Shown piece after piece: positions 34,041-44,900 of a stretch of 64,000 bases of DNA. Source of the stretch: Symbiodinium natans. Lineage: Eukaryota > Sar > Dinophyceae > Suessiales > Symbiodiniaceae. The first letter of the stretch is position 1; the number at the start of each line of letters is the position of its first letter. The notes beneath the pieces are model-generated. The model saw only the letters and a list, made by a program, of their open reading frames with translations. It had not been told where the DNA came from and did not search any database. The stretch lies in NCBI GenBank assembly GCA_905221605.1, contig CAJNDS010002253.1, positions 5,001 through 69,000 on the forward strand. The letters are read 5' to 3'. The position numbers were made by a program, and so were the translations under genes.

Positions 34041-34444
34041 TTTAGGGTTTAGTTTAGGGTTAAGGGTTTAGGGTTCAGGGTTCAGGGTTCAGGGTTTAGT
34101 CTCCCCCCTAGACGAACAGTTCTTAATAGGGATTAGAATAGGAGGTACTATAATGCCTTTTACGGATCTGTTAGTATAAGGGGGAAAACCCCAACCTATT
34201 ACCCTAAACCTTATCACCCTAAACCCTGTAACCCTAAATCCTGTGACCCAAGGCCCTGCAACCCTAAGCCCTCTACATTAGCCCTAAATCCTATCCCCAA
34301 AAACCTAAACCAGAAATCCTAAACCCTACAGTACCCTAAGTCCGAAACCCCAACCCCTAAACCCTACACCCTAAACCCTAAACCGCCTAAACCCTGAACT
34401 CTGAACCCTAAACCCTAAACCCTATGCAACTCCAAAAAGCCTTC
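34041..34444. repeat. Degenerate CCCTAAA words
   Basis: G-strand units at 34,041-34,100, then irregular CCCTAAACC, CCCTGTAACC and CCCTACACC words to 34,425. No gene. Confidence 0.7.
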
Positions 34445-34570
34445 ATTCAAAGGCTGGTACCTTTGTGTCTTTGGATTGGGCACTCCCCCCCTCCCCCCCC
34501 CAAGAAAAAAATCAAAGGCTGGCACCCTTGTGTCTTTGGATTGGGCACTCCTCCCCCCCCCCCCCCCCGC
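34445..34570. repeat. 64-bp tandem duplication
   Basis: AAAGGCTGGTACCTTTGTGT with TTTGGATTGGGCACTCCCCC is repeated almost exactly from 34,512 (AAAGGCTGGCACCCTTGTGT), each copy ending in a C homopolymer. Frames on both strands over it are repeat products. Confidence 0.9.
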
Positions 34571-34787
34571 GGGCAAAAAATGAAAATCAAGAAAAAAACG
34601 CACCCTGAACCATCAACTTAACCCCATTTTTCTTCTGCTTGGGGTTTAGGGTTTAGGATCTAGGATTTAGGGTTTATAAAGGGTTTAGTGTACTCTAGTG
34701 CTGGCCGAGGTTAGGCACGGTAATGGGGGTAGGTTCCCTAGACCCTAAACCCTAAACCCATGCTTCACCTTTTCTTCCCTGGTTCTG
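34571..34787. other. Unique, with a few telomere-like words
   Basis: TTTAGGG words at 34,640-34,690; otherwise unassigned. Confidence 0.45.
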
Positions 34788-34868
34788 AGTAGGGGAATGA
34801 GGGAGTTAGGGCCCTGTATATACCCTTTAATGGATTATGTAGGGTACCTCATTCCCTCATTCCCTACT
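34788..34868. mobile_element. TIR element family E (single copy)
   Basis: AGTAGGGGAATGAGGGAG at the left mirrors CCTCATTCCCTACT at the right, with one inserted G. The right terminus carries a tandem duplication of CATTCCCT. 81 bp, with an AT-rich core around TATATACCC. Non-coding. Confidence 0.6.
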
Positions 34869-35750
34869 AAGATTCAGGGAGTTTTGCCAATGTCCATTTT
34901 GAGAGAAACCTGCGGACCGAATTGAACAGCTTAGGGTTTAGGGTTTGGCTTAAGAGGCGCCAACAAAACCTTCCGGCCTCTAGCCATTCCGGTGTATGTG
35001 CTCAGGGAGCGGAAGCGCTATTTAGGCCACGCTGTGTATCCCGGATGTAGTAGATACTGGGGCCTGCGGCACTAAAGCTACATTATGAGGAAGATGAACT
35101 GTTCGGGTATTGTCTTGCATCAAGACCGAATCCTACTTGCACCGTTACCAAATTTCACTCTGTATTAAGATCCATACCACTATACCACGCAGACACACAC
35201 ACACACACACCCTATCGCTAGCAACATGACTAGTACGACTAGTCATGGCACCAGTATACCGGATGCCCCGGTTTTGATGCTCATGTGGAAACACGAACAT
35301 CCGCTATCAACACCCAAAAAACCGGCCGTGCCTCAAAAATCGAATCTAAACCCCTCAGCCCTAAACCCTACATAAATCTCCAGACCGAAATGAAATCTGA
35401 AGAGCCTGGCCCCTCCCAGATGCAGGGTGACCTATAAACACCCCCCCCCCCCCCCCCAGGCACCAGGTTTAGAGTTTAGGGTTTAGGGTTTAGGGTTTAG
35501 GGTTTAGGGTTTAGAGTTTTGGGTTTCCCTCCGGCCCGTCACAAACAACGAAGGCAAGAACTCCGATTCAAGGTCCAGGTAGGGTAGCAGCCGCTGGTGT
35601 GAACCCTAAGCCCTAAACCCTAAACAGCCTAAACCCTAAACCCTAAACCCTAAACCCTAAACCCTAAACCCTAAACCCTAAACCCTAAACCCTAAACCCT
35701 AAGCCCTAAGCCCTAAGCCCTAAGCCCTAAGCCCTAGACCAGTCTGTTTC
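34869..35750. repeat. Unique sequence then telomere-like arrays
   Basis: 34,870-35,340 is unique with a (CA)n run at 35,191-35,210. A 15-C run lies at 35,442-35,457. G-strand array 35,465-35,515. C-strand array 35,608-35,700, changing to CCCTAAG units at 35,701-35,735. Confidence 0.75.
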
Positions 35751-35807
35751 CAGGAGCCTCCCAAAGCCCCCGACTACGAGACGATGGCCGCTGGCCCTCA
35801 CAGAGGA
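35751..35807 (+). pseudogene. Possible short terminal exon
   Basis: TTTCCAG acceptor-like sequence, then a frame EPPKAPDYETMAAGPHRG with its own TAG. It lies immediately right of a CCCTAAG array. Only 18 codons, so confidence is low. Confidence 0.3.
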
Positions 35808-35929
35808 TAGGTAGTCAAGAGTGTTTTGGGAAGCTTGGTTTTTCAGAGGGTGTATGTGTGTGTAACGTATGTATTTTATGAGATATTGTGTGCGTACGCT
35901 CATGTATGTATGTATGTTCCCATAAGCAT

Positions 35930-36012
35930 GTATATATATATATATAGATATATCTGTATATATATATATATGTACATATATATATATATATATGTATATG
36001 TGTGTGTGTGTG
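35930..36012. repeat. TA/TG microsatellite
   Basis: TATATATATAGATATATC and GTGTGTGTGTG runs. Confidence 0.88.
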
Positions 36013-36101
36013 CTATATACTTATATGGATACACATACGATGCGTAGGTGTATGGAGGTAGGGGTTCGCAGAGCAGCCTTAAGGGCCCTAAGGTTTCCCC
36101 G

Positions 36102-36205
36102 AAGGACCCATGTATCTATTTAGTATATACTTGGCCCCTTTAAGGCTACGATATAGGGACCCCTTTAAGGCCCAAGTATATACTATACAGGTACATGGAT
36201 TCTTA
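36102..36205. mobile_element. TIR element family A copy
   Basis: AAGGACCCATGTATC left, GGTACATGGATTCTT right; core TACTTGGCCCCTTTAAGG ... TTAAGGCCCAAGTATATAC. About 104 bp. The termini have diverged by a few bases. Confidence 0.7.
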
Positions 36206-36229
36206 GGATTTAGGGTTTAAGATTTCGGC

Positions 36230-36860
36230 CTAAGGCCTCACTCCTGTAAGGTGTTGCGCTTATTGCATTCATGTGTGCTAGAATACTATAACTACTGAGC
36301 GAATACAATCAGTGAATGGGGGTACGAAGTCTATTTAATAATTAATTCGTGCCTCAATTTTACTTTCATTACAAATTATTATTCCATTATCAAATTCATG
36401 CGTGTGTGCACTTCGTACGCTTTGAATAAGTGCATTAACTGTGCTCGTTTACACCATTATGAATAAGGTCTAGGATTCTAATATTTAATTGGTCTTTGTA
36501 CTCTCTTTTCTCTTCTCAAGGAACTAGACCAAAGATTATTAACTTAAAGAACACAATGTAATGCATTAGAAGTGCATCTATAAACTCAATATTAAAAGAC
36601 GCACATGTGAACGAATCTTCTGTATGCGCACGCCTGAATAATAATCTCTGGTTTCACCTTTTAATAGGATTAATGGGGCACACGTACGAAGACAGGAAAT
36701 TAGCCCCCATGCTCTCACTTATTTCATGCGTGTTCACGCTTATTCTAGTAATGTAGCACCAAAACTCCTTTCAAAAGACTTTTTGCCATTTCGTTCAATC
36801 GTTTCCTTAGCATTGCGAGGTTGTCATCTGGACGTCCGATTCCTTGCACGGTCTTTTGTC
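36230..36860. other. AT-rich unique stretch
   Basis: About 630 bp without any telomere-like word, AT-rich, no frame over 60 codons. It differs in composition from everything around it. No RNA gene or element end recognised. Confidence 0.55.
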
Positions 36861-37012
36861 TTCGGGATTAGGGTTTAGCGTTCAGGGTTTAGAGTTTAGG
36901 GCATCATGGCTGTTCAGCAAAAAGAGGTGTTTTTGGGCTTAGGGTTGAGAACTACAAAGTGAACCCCAAAAGGGTTCAGGGTTTGGGGTTTCCCCGAAAC
37001 CCTAAACCCTTC
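36861..37012. repeat. Degenerate telomere-like words
   Basis: TTTAGCG/TTCAGGG words and a short CCCTAAA stretch. Confidence 0.6.
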
Positions 37013-37117
37013 ATGAAGCCACGAAGCCTCATCGCCCAGAATCAAGACGTGGCCGACTGGGTGTCCGAGATGGGTGTGATGTATGAAGGCCAGTGGGCTC
37101 CGACCAAGGGCTTATAA
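37013..37117 (+). CDS. Possible terminal exon or small ORF (34 codons)
   Basis: ATG-initiated frame MKPRSLIAQNQDVADWVS, then EMGVMYEGQWAPTKGL and TAA. Composition is protein-like (amphipathic, two Trp). It starts directly at the end of CCCTAAACCCTTC. A partial copy of its 3' end (GGGCTCCGAGCAAGGGCTTA) recurs at about 37,207. It could be a last exon; family unknown. Confidence 0.42.
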   Translation: MKPRSLIAQNQDVADWVSEMGVMYEGQWAPTKGL

Positions 37118-38190
37118 CATGAGCTTTAGGATTCAGGGTTTAAGGGTTGAAATTTAGGGATTTAGGGCTTAGGGTTCATGGCTTTCTCAGGTTCAGAAGG
37201 TAAGAGGGCTCCGAGCAAGGGCTTATAAGGTTTAGGAACCGCGGGTTTAAGAGTTGGAGCGTAGGGCGTAGATCTAAATTTAGGGTCACATCTTAGGGGT
37301 CCGAATGCAAGTCGGGGCGACGACCAAGCATCTGCTCAGTGCTATCCTCGTGGTTGAGGTCTGGGGTGCGGGATCCAGGCGTGTAGGATAAACCCTGGAC
37401 TCTGAACCTCTAATAGCCTGATTCCTCAACCCTAAACCCTAAACCCTAAACCCTCAACCCTACACCCTCAACCCTAAACCATCGACCCTCGTAACCCGAA
37501 ACCCGAAGCCATGCCTAAGACTCTTCGACCCTGAAAGGCTCCTTCTGGGTTTTGGAGTACTCTACTTAAGTACTTTCTTTGGTGGTTCCTACTATGGCTA
37601 CTTATACCCCCAAAAGTATATACTGTGTTTCTAGGGTCTCCTCCATTCTGGGTTCCCATTATAGCTACTTATACCCCAAATCGATGTACCTTTTTTCCAC
37701 GTACGTGTAAAAAAACTAATTCTCAGTATGGGTCTACTCAAACCCTAAACCCTAAACCCTAAACCCTAAACCCTAAACCCTAAACCCTAAACCCTAAACC
37801 CTAAACCCTAAACCCTAAACCCTAAACCCTAAACCCTAAACCGTGTTTTTGAGGTTTCGGGGGCTGGAGGTGCTGCGGGCGTGGGCCTCCCACTGCGAGA
37901 GGTTTAGGGCTGAAGCCTTGCAAGGAGGTCCCCCTCCTAGTTATAAGTAGAGTGGGTTTAGGGTTTAGGGTTTAGGGTTTAGGGTATAGAAGGACCCTAA
38001 ATCGGGTTACAAGGCTCCTAACGTAGGCTAAAAGTCCCTGAACTGCAGTTAGTATAGTAAGGGGGGGGCCCTCCTTGTGGGGCTTATGCCCCCAATCGCG
38101 TCTTTAGGGAATTTTAGGGTTTGGGCTTTGCACCTAGGATTCAGGGTTCTACCTCGATGCGCAAGTCAGACCTGTGGAAGCATAATCTTG
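37118..38190. repeat. Telomere-like mosaic
   Basis: Degenerate G-strand words 37,120-37,290. C-strand array 37,430-37,480. A duplicated pair TATGGCTACTTATACCCC / TATAGCTACTTATACCCC lies at 37,592 and 37,660. A clean C-strand array of 14 units lies at 37,738-37,841, and a short G-strand array at 37,958-37,990. Confidence 0.8.
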
Positions 38191-38425
38191 TAATTTAATT
38201 GAGACGTCCTAAATCGGTAGAGAAGTTGAGTGCTTGTGACATGTGACTTCTGCATCTGTGTCGCTCGTGACGTCTCATTTTTGATCTGCCTAGCTTTGCG
38301 CAGTAAGTTGATGGTCTTCGCCGTTCATGTGCAACGAGTTTGGTGAACGTCTCGTGACTTCCCCGCCAAGATCTCAGCATCAGATCCGCCACCGAGCCTC
38401 CCGGTTCGCTTCGCGCTGTCCCGTG

Positions 38426-38776
38426 ATGGCCGACCAAGATCTCAGCATCGGCGACCTCCTGAGCGAAGACGCGCACTGCAGGCGGTGTGGCAAGGACATC
38501 TACAAGAGCAGCACCGGATGCATCTGCCAGGAGGAGCCCGACATTGCACCAGGCAGCGGCAGCTACGGCGAAGGCACTGCCGAGCTCATGAAGAAGAAGG
38601 GAGGCAAAGAAGCTCCCGAACCAGAAATGGATGCTGACGTGGTCTGCAAATGTGGCGCTGTCAGAGAGCGTGCTACAAAGGCACCTGAGAACCTCCTACC
38701 CTGCGACAAATGCGATGCCGACGGTGGCAACGCGGACGACATCATCAAGTGCGGCGGTGCCTCTCTTAAGAGGTAA
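38426..38776 (+). CDS. Cys-rich protein, first exon or small gene
   Basis: The frame is open from 38,327, but the ATG at 38,426 is the better start. It opens MADQDLSIGDLLSED, after which coding-like GC composition begins; the 230 bp upstream are unique and UTR-like. From this Met the 116-codon product has paired cysteines: CRRC, CIC, CKC, CDKC and a final C, with acidic and glycine linkers (GSGSYGEGTAEL). This suggests metal binding, probably zinc; no named domain fits. The frame ends at TAA inside AAGAG|GTAATC, a good GT donor, so the gene may continue through splicing. Function unknown. Confidence 0.6.
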   Translation: MADQDLSIGDLLSEDAHCRRCGKDIYKSSTGCICQEEPDIAPGSGSYGEGTAELMKKKGGKEAPEPEMDADVVCKCGAVRERATKAPENLLPCDKCDADGGNADDIIKCGGASLKR

Positions 38777-39556
38777 TCGGTTTCACAGTGTGCAGGCAAT
38801 TTAAAGGAGATGCTCGGTGGGACACCCTAAGCCAGAAAAGAACATGGTGCCATATTGCATGGGAAGCCCATAAGCCTTCAAAGGGGATGCTGGGTGGGAA
38901 GCCCTAAACCCCAAAAGGAAGAAGGCGGTTCAGGGTTTAGAGGTTTAGGCTTTAGGGTCTAGGGTTTAGGGTTTAGGGCTTAGGGCTTAGGGCTTTTAGG
39001 GGTTAGGATTTGGGGATGTCGTGTAGAGCTCGTAGCCCTAAAATTCCAAAATTCGTTACGTCCTAGACCCTCAACACTGAACCGTACACGCGGACGCCCT
39101 AAACCTAAACCGCACAAAGAGATGCGATGTTAAACCCCAGCCATAGACAGAGACATTGGGAAGGGAAACCCTAATCTGCGCAAGGAAATTTTGCATGCCT
39201 GGGAAACCGTGGAATGGATTTGGGAGTCCCAAAGCCGCAAAACCCCAAACCCCAAACCCAAACCTCAAGCCCTAAACCCTAAACCCCAAACCCTAAACCC
39301 TAAACCTCAAACCCTAAACCCCAAACCCCAAACCCTAAACCCTAAACCCCAAACCCTAAAGCCTAAACCGTTGAATCGAATCCCTGAAGCCTGAAGGCCT
39401 GAACCCTGAATCCTGACTGGGCCGCCCTTAACCCCAATTTAGGGTTTAGGGTTTCGGGTTTCGGGTTTCGGGTGTCGGGTTTAGGGTTTAGGGTTTAGGG
39501 TTTAGGTATTAGGGTTTAGGGTTCTATAGGGTTTAGGGTTTAGGGTTTAGGGGTTG
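38777..39556. repeat. Telomere-like mosaic
   Basis: Two partial copies of AAGGGGATGCTGGGTGGGA lie at about 38,805 and 38,881. G-strand array 38,930-39,010. C-strand CCCTAAA/CCCCAAA array 39,240-39,370. G-strand array with TTTCGGG variants 39,438-39,555. Confidence 0.8.
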
Positions 39557-39649
39557 ATGGCACGAGTGAGTGAAGACCTTTTTGCTGAGAAGCTCTGCAA
39601 AATCAATGACACTTTGCAGATGTCGCAAGTGGGCCTCCCCAAACCCTAA
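39557..39649 (+). pseudogene. Exon-like ORF ended by CCCTAAA array
   Basis: ATG frame MARVSEDLFAEKLCKINDTL, then QMSQVGL and PKP-stop, where PKP-TAA is translated from the first CCCAAACCCTAA of the next array. The front half looks like a genuine amphipathic helix. Either a small exon with an unseen donor or a captured fragment. Confidence 0.4.
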
Positions 39650-40050
39650 ACCCTAAACCGGGGAGGGGGGGGAGTAGTATAGAGGGGGACCCATGCAACC
39701 TCCAACCCTACAAACATCCTTAATAAGCCTAACCCCGAAACTCTTAGCTGCACTGAACCACGGAACAAAGTGAGCAATGACAACATTAGCGCTTTTACTG
39801 GCAATCATACGGGTAGAACAGGAATACTCACAAGTATGATAGGATTAGAAGAATACTAGCTACATGCCTCAACCCTCAACCCGACGAGGCCCGAAACGCT
39901 TAGTCCTTAAACCCCTCATCCCTCAAGCCCTCCAAACCCTGAACCCTGGATCCTAAACCCCACACCCCTAAACCCTAAACCCTAAACCCTAAACCCTAAA
40001 CCCTGAACCCTAAACCCTAAACCCGAGTCAGCCCTAGATCCCCCTTTGAG
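39650..40050. repeat. Degenerate and clean CCCTAAA repeats
   Basis: Unique sequence at 39,700-39,860; C-strand array at 39,955-40,025. Confidence 0.7.
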
Positions 40051-40127
40051 GCATCGTCCGCTTCGTCTACGCCCACCAGGCCCTACGTCGCTTCGGCCAA
40101 TCGCTGCGTGGAGTTGTCGAGGACTGA
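40051..40127 (+). pseudogene. Possible terminal exon
   Basis: Acceptor-like TTTGAG|GC followed by a frame IVRFVYAHQALRRFGQSLRG, VVED and TGA. GC-rich and basic. A second frame over the same bases is also open, so the frame is not certain. It lies upstream and on the same strand as the 41.4-60.6 kb gene, but I cannot join them. Confidence 0.33.
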
Positions 40128-41398
40128 GCCCTTAACCCTGCTGTATAGTGTAGGGTTTCGGGTTCAGGGTTCAGGGTTTAGGGTTAAGGGTTTAGGGCTA
40201 GGGTTTAGGGTTTAGGGTTAAGGGTTTAGGGCTAGGGTTTAGGGTTTAGGGTTCAGGGATTCGGGTTCTAAGGGTAGTTTCATACATAAGGGGTCCCCGT
40301 TTAAGGGCCCATATTCAGGGACCATGTAACAACCCTAAGAAACCCTAGCCCCCTAAACCCCCAAACCCCCAACGCCCTAAACCCTAAACCCTAAACGCTT
40401 TAGCCATCTGGGGTTTGCTGTCTGGTTGCCGCAGGGTTCTGAGTGCCTAGGATCCCGAAATCTGAAAAACTCAGGAGCCCGCTTGTCAACTTTTAGGGTT
40501 TAGGGTTGAGGGACTCTTGGACCCTCGCCAGGACAAAGGTGCTCTGTACCACCGCAGCAACCCCTGCCGTCCCGAGGCTTTGACCTGGGTGTTCTGGGTA
40601 TTTGGAGTTCAGGGCGTTCGGGGATTAGCATTGTTTGGGATCTTCCCCCAAATACTAGCAGTCCTTCAGATAGGGATGATAGTAGGGTACCATCATTCCT
40701 ATTCATCAAACTTAGGGCCTCAGCCGACTTTAAAGAGCTCCAAAGAGCCCTAAACCACATGACATCGAAACCCCGGAGCCTTTCGTAGGTCGCTTGCAGC
40801 TTTCTAAACCCTAAACCCTAAACCCTAAACCCTAAACCCTAAACCCTAAACCCTAAACCCTAAACCCTAAACCCTAAACCCTAAACCCTAAACCCTAGAT
40901 GGGTTCAAGATTCGGGGACTCGGGTTTCGTGGCCTCAGCCGTAGAAGCTCCAGGCCCTGGACACAAAGGGTCTGGGTGTCACTTGGGTTGAGGATCCCCT
41001 GTAGGGTTTAGGTCTTACTGGGTTGAGGGTTGTTTAATCCTTAGGGCTTAGGGCGTGGGATTTAGAGTTTAGAGTTTAGGGTTTTAGGGTTTAGGGTCTG
41101 GGATTACAAGACTTAGGGCTCTTGGACAAGGTCCGCGGCTTTTAGGGACTACTGGGGTTAGGGCAAACCCGAAACCCTAAGCCCTAAACCCAAAAGCCTA
41201 AACCCTAAACCCTGAACCCTAAGCCCTAAACCCTAAACCCTAAACCCTGAACCCTCAACCCTCAACCCTCAACCCTAAACCCTAAACCCTAAACCCTAAA
41301 CCCTAAACCCTAAACCCTAAACCCTAAACCCTAAACCCTAAACCCTAAACCCTAAACCCTAAACCCTAAACCCTAGACAGCCCGTAACTCCCCTGTAG
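40128..41398. repeat. Telomere-like mosaic
   Basis: G-strand array 40,150-40,260. C-strand arrays 40,806-40,897 (13 units) and 41,170-41,375 (long, with CCCTCAA and CCCTGAA variants at its left). 40,400-40,800 holds short frames on both strands without support. Confidence 0.82.
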
Positions 41399-41888
41399 GA
41401 GAACATCGATGAGTTCTGGACACACTCCTGGCAGCTGGGCGCCTGGAATCGAGGCTCAAACCTTGGAATCTTTTTTTGTTGCCTAGGCAGGTGTAGGTGT
41501 GTGTGTGTGTGCGTGTTGATTTATTTGTTTTTTCTAGTTATGCATATAAAGAAATAAATAAATAAATATATATATATATATATGTAGAAAATGTACGTAT
41601 ACAAAAATACATTTATATTGATCTATATTTATTCATATTTGTTTTTCTAATTTGATATGGGGGGGAGAGCCGGGAAGATAGGTCCATAAAGTAGCCCCCT
41701 GTGATAGGCGCTGAGCCTTATCCGTCCGTGGTGGAACCCTATACATAGGCCCTACCCGTTTCGGGATAGACCCCTATGCATAGGCCCCCTCCCTTTTGCC
41801 ATAGACCCCTATGCATAGACCCTATCCCTACCTATACCACCCCTCTATGTGGAATAGACCCCTATCCCTTTTCCGGGGGGGGTGGGGG

Positions 41889-41927
<39 letters not shown>

Positions 41928-44900
41928 GGGGGGGGGGGGGGGGGGGGGTCCTCGGGGGGGGGGGGGGGGGGGGTCCGGGGGGGGAGTGGGGGGGGGGGGT
42001 GGTTGGGGGGGGGGGGAGGGGGGTGGTGGGGGGGGGGTTGCTTTTTGGAGGTTGTAGGGTTTGATTGGCATGCAGGGGCTTGGAGGTGTTGGGGGTTGGG
42101 ACTGGCCAGGCCTGGCGCCTGGCAGATTGCTTGGTGTTGCTTCTTAGTCTTAGGGTTTAGGGTTTAGGGTTTAGGGTTTAGGGTTTAGGGTTCAGGGTTC
42201 AGGGTTCAGGGTTCAGGGTTCAGGGTTTGGGGCTTGTAGTGCTTTTTGGCTCTTGGGGCGGCTTGGGCACATGGGTTTCGGGCCGAGTTGCAAAGGGTGT
42301 TAGAGATGAATGGCGCGGGGGAGGGGACACACGTCGGACAAACCAAGCCCGCAGCCTTCAGGGTTTGGGGTTTAGGGTTAGAGTTTGGGGTTTAGCGTTT
42401 AGGGGCTTAGGGGTTTAGGGTTTAGGGGTTTAGGGGTTTAGGGGTTTAGGGGTTTAGGGGTTTAGGGGTCTAGGGGTCTAGGCGTTTAGGGTTGAGGGTT
42501 TAGGGTTAGAGGGAGAGAGAGAGAGAGAGAGCAGTTGATGTTCAGCGTTTGTGGTTTCGGCACGTGAGACCTTCGTGCTGAAAATCCCTGAGATCTGCTT
42601 GTACTTTGCTGCGTGGATCTGCACCCGAGGAGAAAGATTTTGAGCCTTCTATTCCTGAAGAACGGCCTGGCTGCCGCAGGGATTGGCAACCTGGTGCAGA
42701 GCTGGGTGGCTGGAATGCCGGGTTTCAGTTTTAGGGTTTAGGGTTTAGGGTTTAGGGTTTAGGGTTTAGGGTTTAGGGTGCTGCGATCTTGCTTCAGAGC
42801 TTGGGGTCTCAAGAACCCTACAGTCGAATGAACACCAAGAATTAGAGATAAACCTTTTCAGGGCTTGCTTGGGGTTCGGTTTACCTTAAGAACACAGCGC
42901 ATTTTTTATACAAGCCCTTCGAGGGTTCTTAAGGTACCTACAAAAAAGCAGGTTTTGGGTTCTTAAGGGTATATCACACTTTCACAAGATGACCTGCGTA
43001 GCCCCTGAAGTTGCATGTAAACGGAACTCCTCCTGACAAGTTCACAAATCCCAACCCCTAAAACCTTCAACGCCCCTAAACCCTAAACCCTAAACCCTAA
43101 ACCCTAAACCCTAAACCCTAAACCCTAAACCCTAAACCCTAAACCCTAAACCCTAAACCCTAAACCCTAAACCCGCTAAGCTCTACACCCTGAACCTCTG
43201 AACCGTAGCTTCTTCTCACATGGGTTCCGTACTTCAAGTACAGTCCAAAGAGATACGGGCCGCGAGCGCTCCTCTCCGCGCTGCAGGGTTGGATACTTCC
43301 TCAGAATGGATGGGTTTAGGGTTTAGGGTTTAGGGTTTAGGGTTTAGGGTTTAGGGTTTAGGGTTTAGGGTTTAGGGTTTAGGGTTTAGGGTTTAGGGTT
43401 TAGGGTTTAGGGTTAGGGTTTAGGGCTTAGGGTTTAGGATTCATGGTTTGAGGTTTCGGGTTTGGGGTTTGGGGTTTTGGGGTGTTGGGGTTTAGGGTTT
43501 CGTGTTTAGGGCTTAGGGTTCAGGAGTTGGGGGTTTGGGGTTTCAGGGTTTGGGTTTGGGGTTTGGAGTTTGGGGCTGATTTGCGGACATGGAGTTAATC
43601 CGCTCCATCGAAACAGCTGCTGTTTCTAAGCAGCACATGAGGTTCATGAAGAGTGTTTGGGAGCGTGGGGCTTCGGTTGGGGCTTGGGGCTTGGGGTTTC
43701 GGGTTTCGGGTTTCGGGGCTTGGGTTTGGGGGTTGGGGGTAAGGAAACCAACCCTTAGATTAGAGGTTAGGGTTTAGGGTTAATGCTGCCAAGACACCTG
43801 TGAACTCGCACAAGTCAAATCGCCCTTTTCAGATACTGCACTTGATCATAGCTAAAAGGCCTGCAGAAGGGATATGATGCTTCATCATCAAGACTCCCCC
43901 TTTGCAGCATGCAAACTCATATCTAAGGCACACCACTCTTTCAAACACTTGGCCAGGTAGTTGTTAGGCCGTGGAGTGAGTGCTCAAAGCTCAAGGCCTT
44001 TTCTGCGTAACAACACCAACAACGGAGATCTAAAGGAGATCTACGGGGGGACGCCTAAGGACAGGACAGGAATCCCAAAAGTCCAGCGAGCTCCCCTTCT
44101 CGGAAACAATAGCAGAACTTACCGGCTGCCTACGATCAAGATGCTCTAAACGATACTGCGGTTTCAAACACTCTGCGACGCTCAAGACTACGGAAAACCA
44201 GCTTACGCAAGACGGTGTCCACATACTTATCTGTACCAAGCATAGGACCTAGAAAACCCTTTAAGACGCTACTGGCCCCAAAGGAAGGAGAACTTACCCC
44301 GTCAACCCTATCTAAACACCCAAAACCTACATCACTTAAGACTAGGAATCAGGACTTCTAGGAGTACGCCTTGTTTGAGGTCTACAGTTTCCGCTTCACT
44401 GTGTTAAGCGACGTGGTGGTGTTTTCGGCTTCGGCTCGGCTTTCGGTTGAGATTTCGGCTTAGATTTTGGTTTGGGACCTGCGGCTTTCGATTTGCTTGG
44501 AGGAGGGTTTGGTACAGGAGCTATAGGGGTTGGAGGAGCTACAAGGAACTCAGTTCTCCCCTGCCATTGCATCGTTGAGACGTTCGCCCCTTGGCGCGTG
44601 ACCCTGAAGTTGTCATCAAGAATGCCACTGGTACCATCCCTGAAGATACAGAAAGACCGACGATCCCCAACCAACCTGCTTAGTGATATCGGAAGTGCTG
44701 TCCGACTTGGGTCGAAGAACTGTTGGCGCCACATCGGATGCCATCTTATCAGCAGACCAAGTTCGGGAATGTAGTGGAAGTTATCTCTGAGCCCTTCAAT
44801 GGGCTGATGGCCGAGATTTCGGCGAAGCTCCCACTGAATCAATTCTTGTGTCTGCGCGATTAATATCATGTCCTGATGAGCTTGCGGGTTCAATTTCGGA

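Noticed and set aside
35826-36047. 73-codon Tyr/Ile/Cys-rich frame
   Set aside because: Translation of TATA and GTGT microsatellite.
41776-42167. Poly-Gly and poly-Pro frames
   Set aside because: Products of the G-homopolymer region.
43904-44395. A separate env gene between the polyprotein and the 3' LTR
   Set aside because: Only 490 bp with frames up to about 70 codons and no signal or membrane segment.
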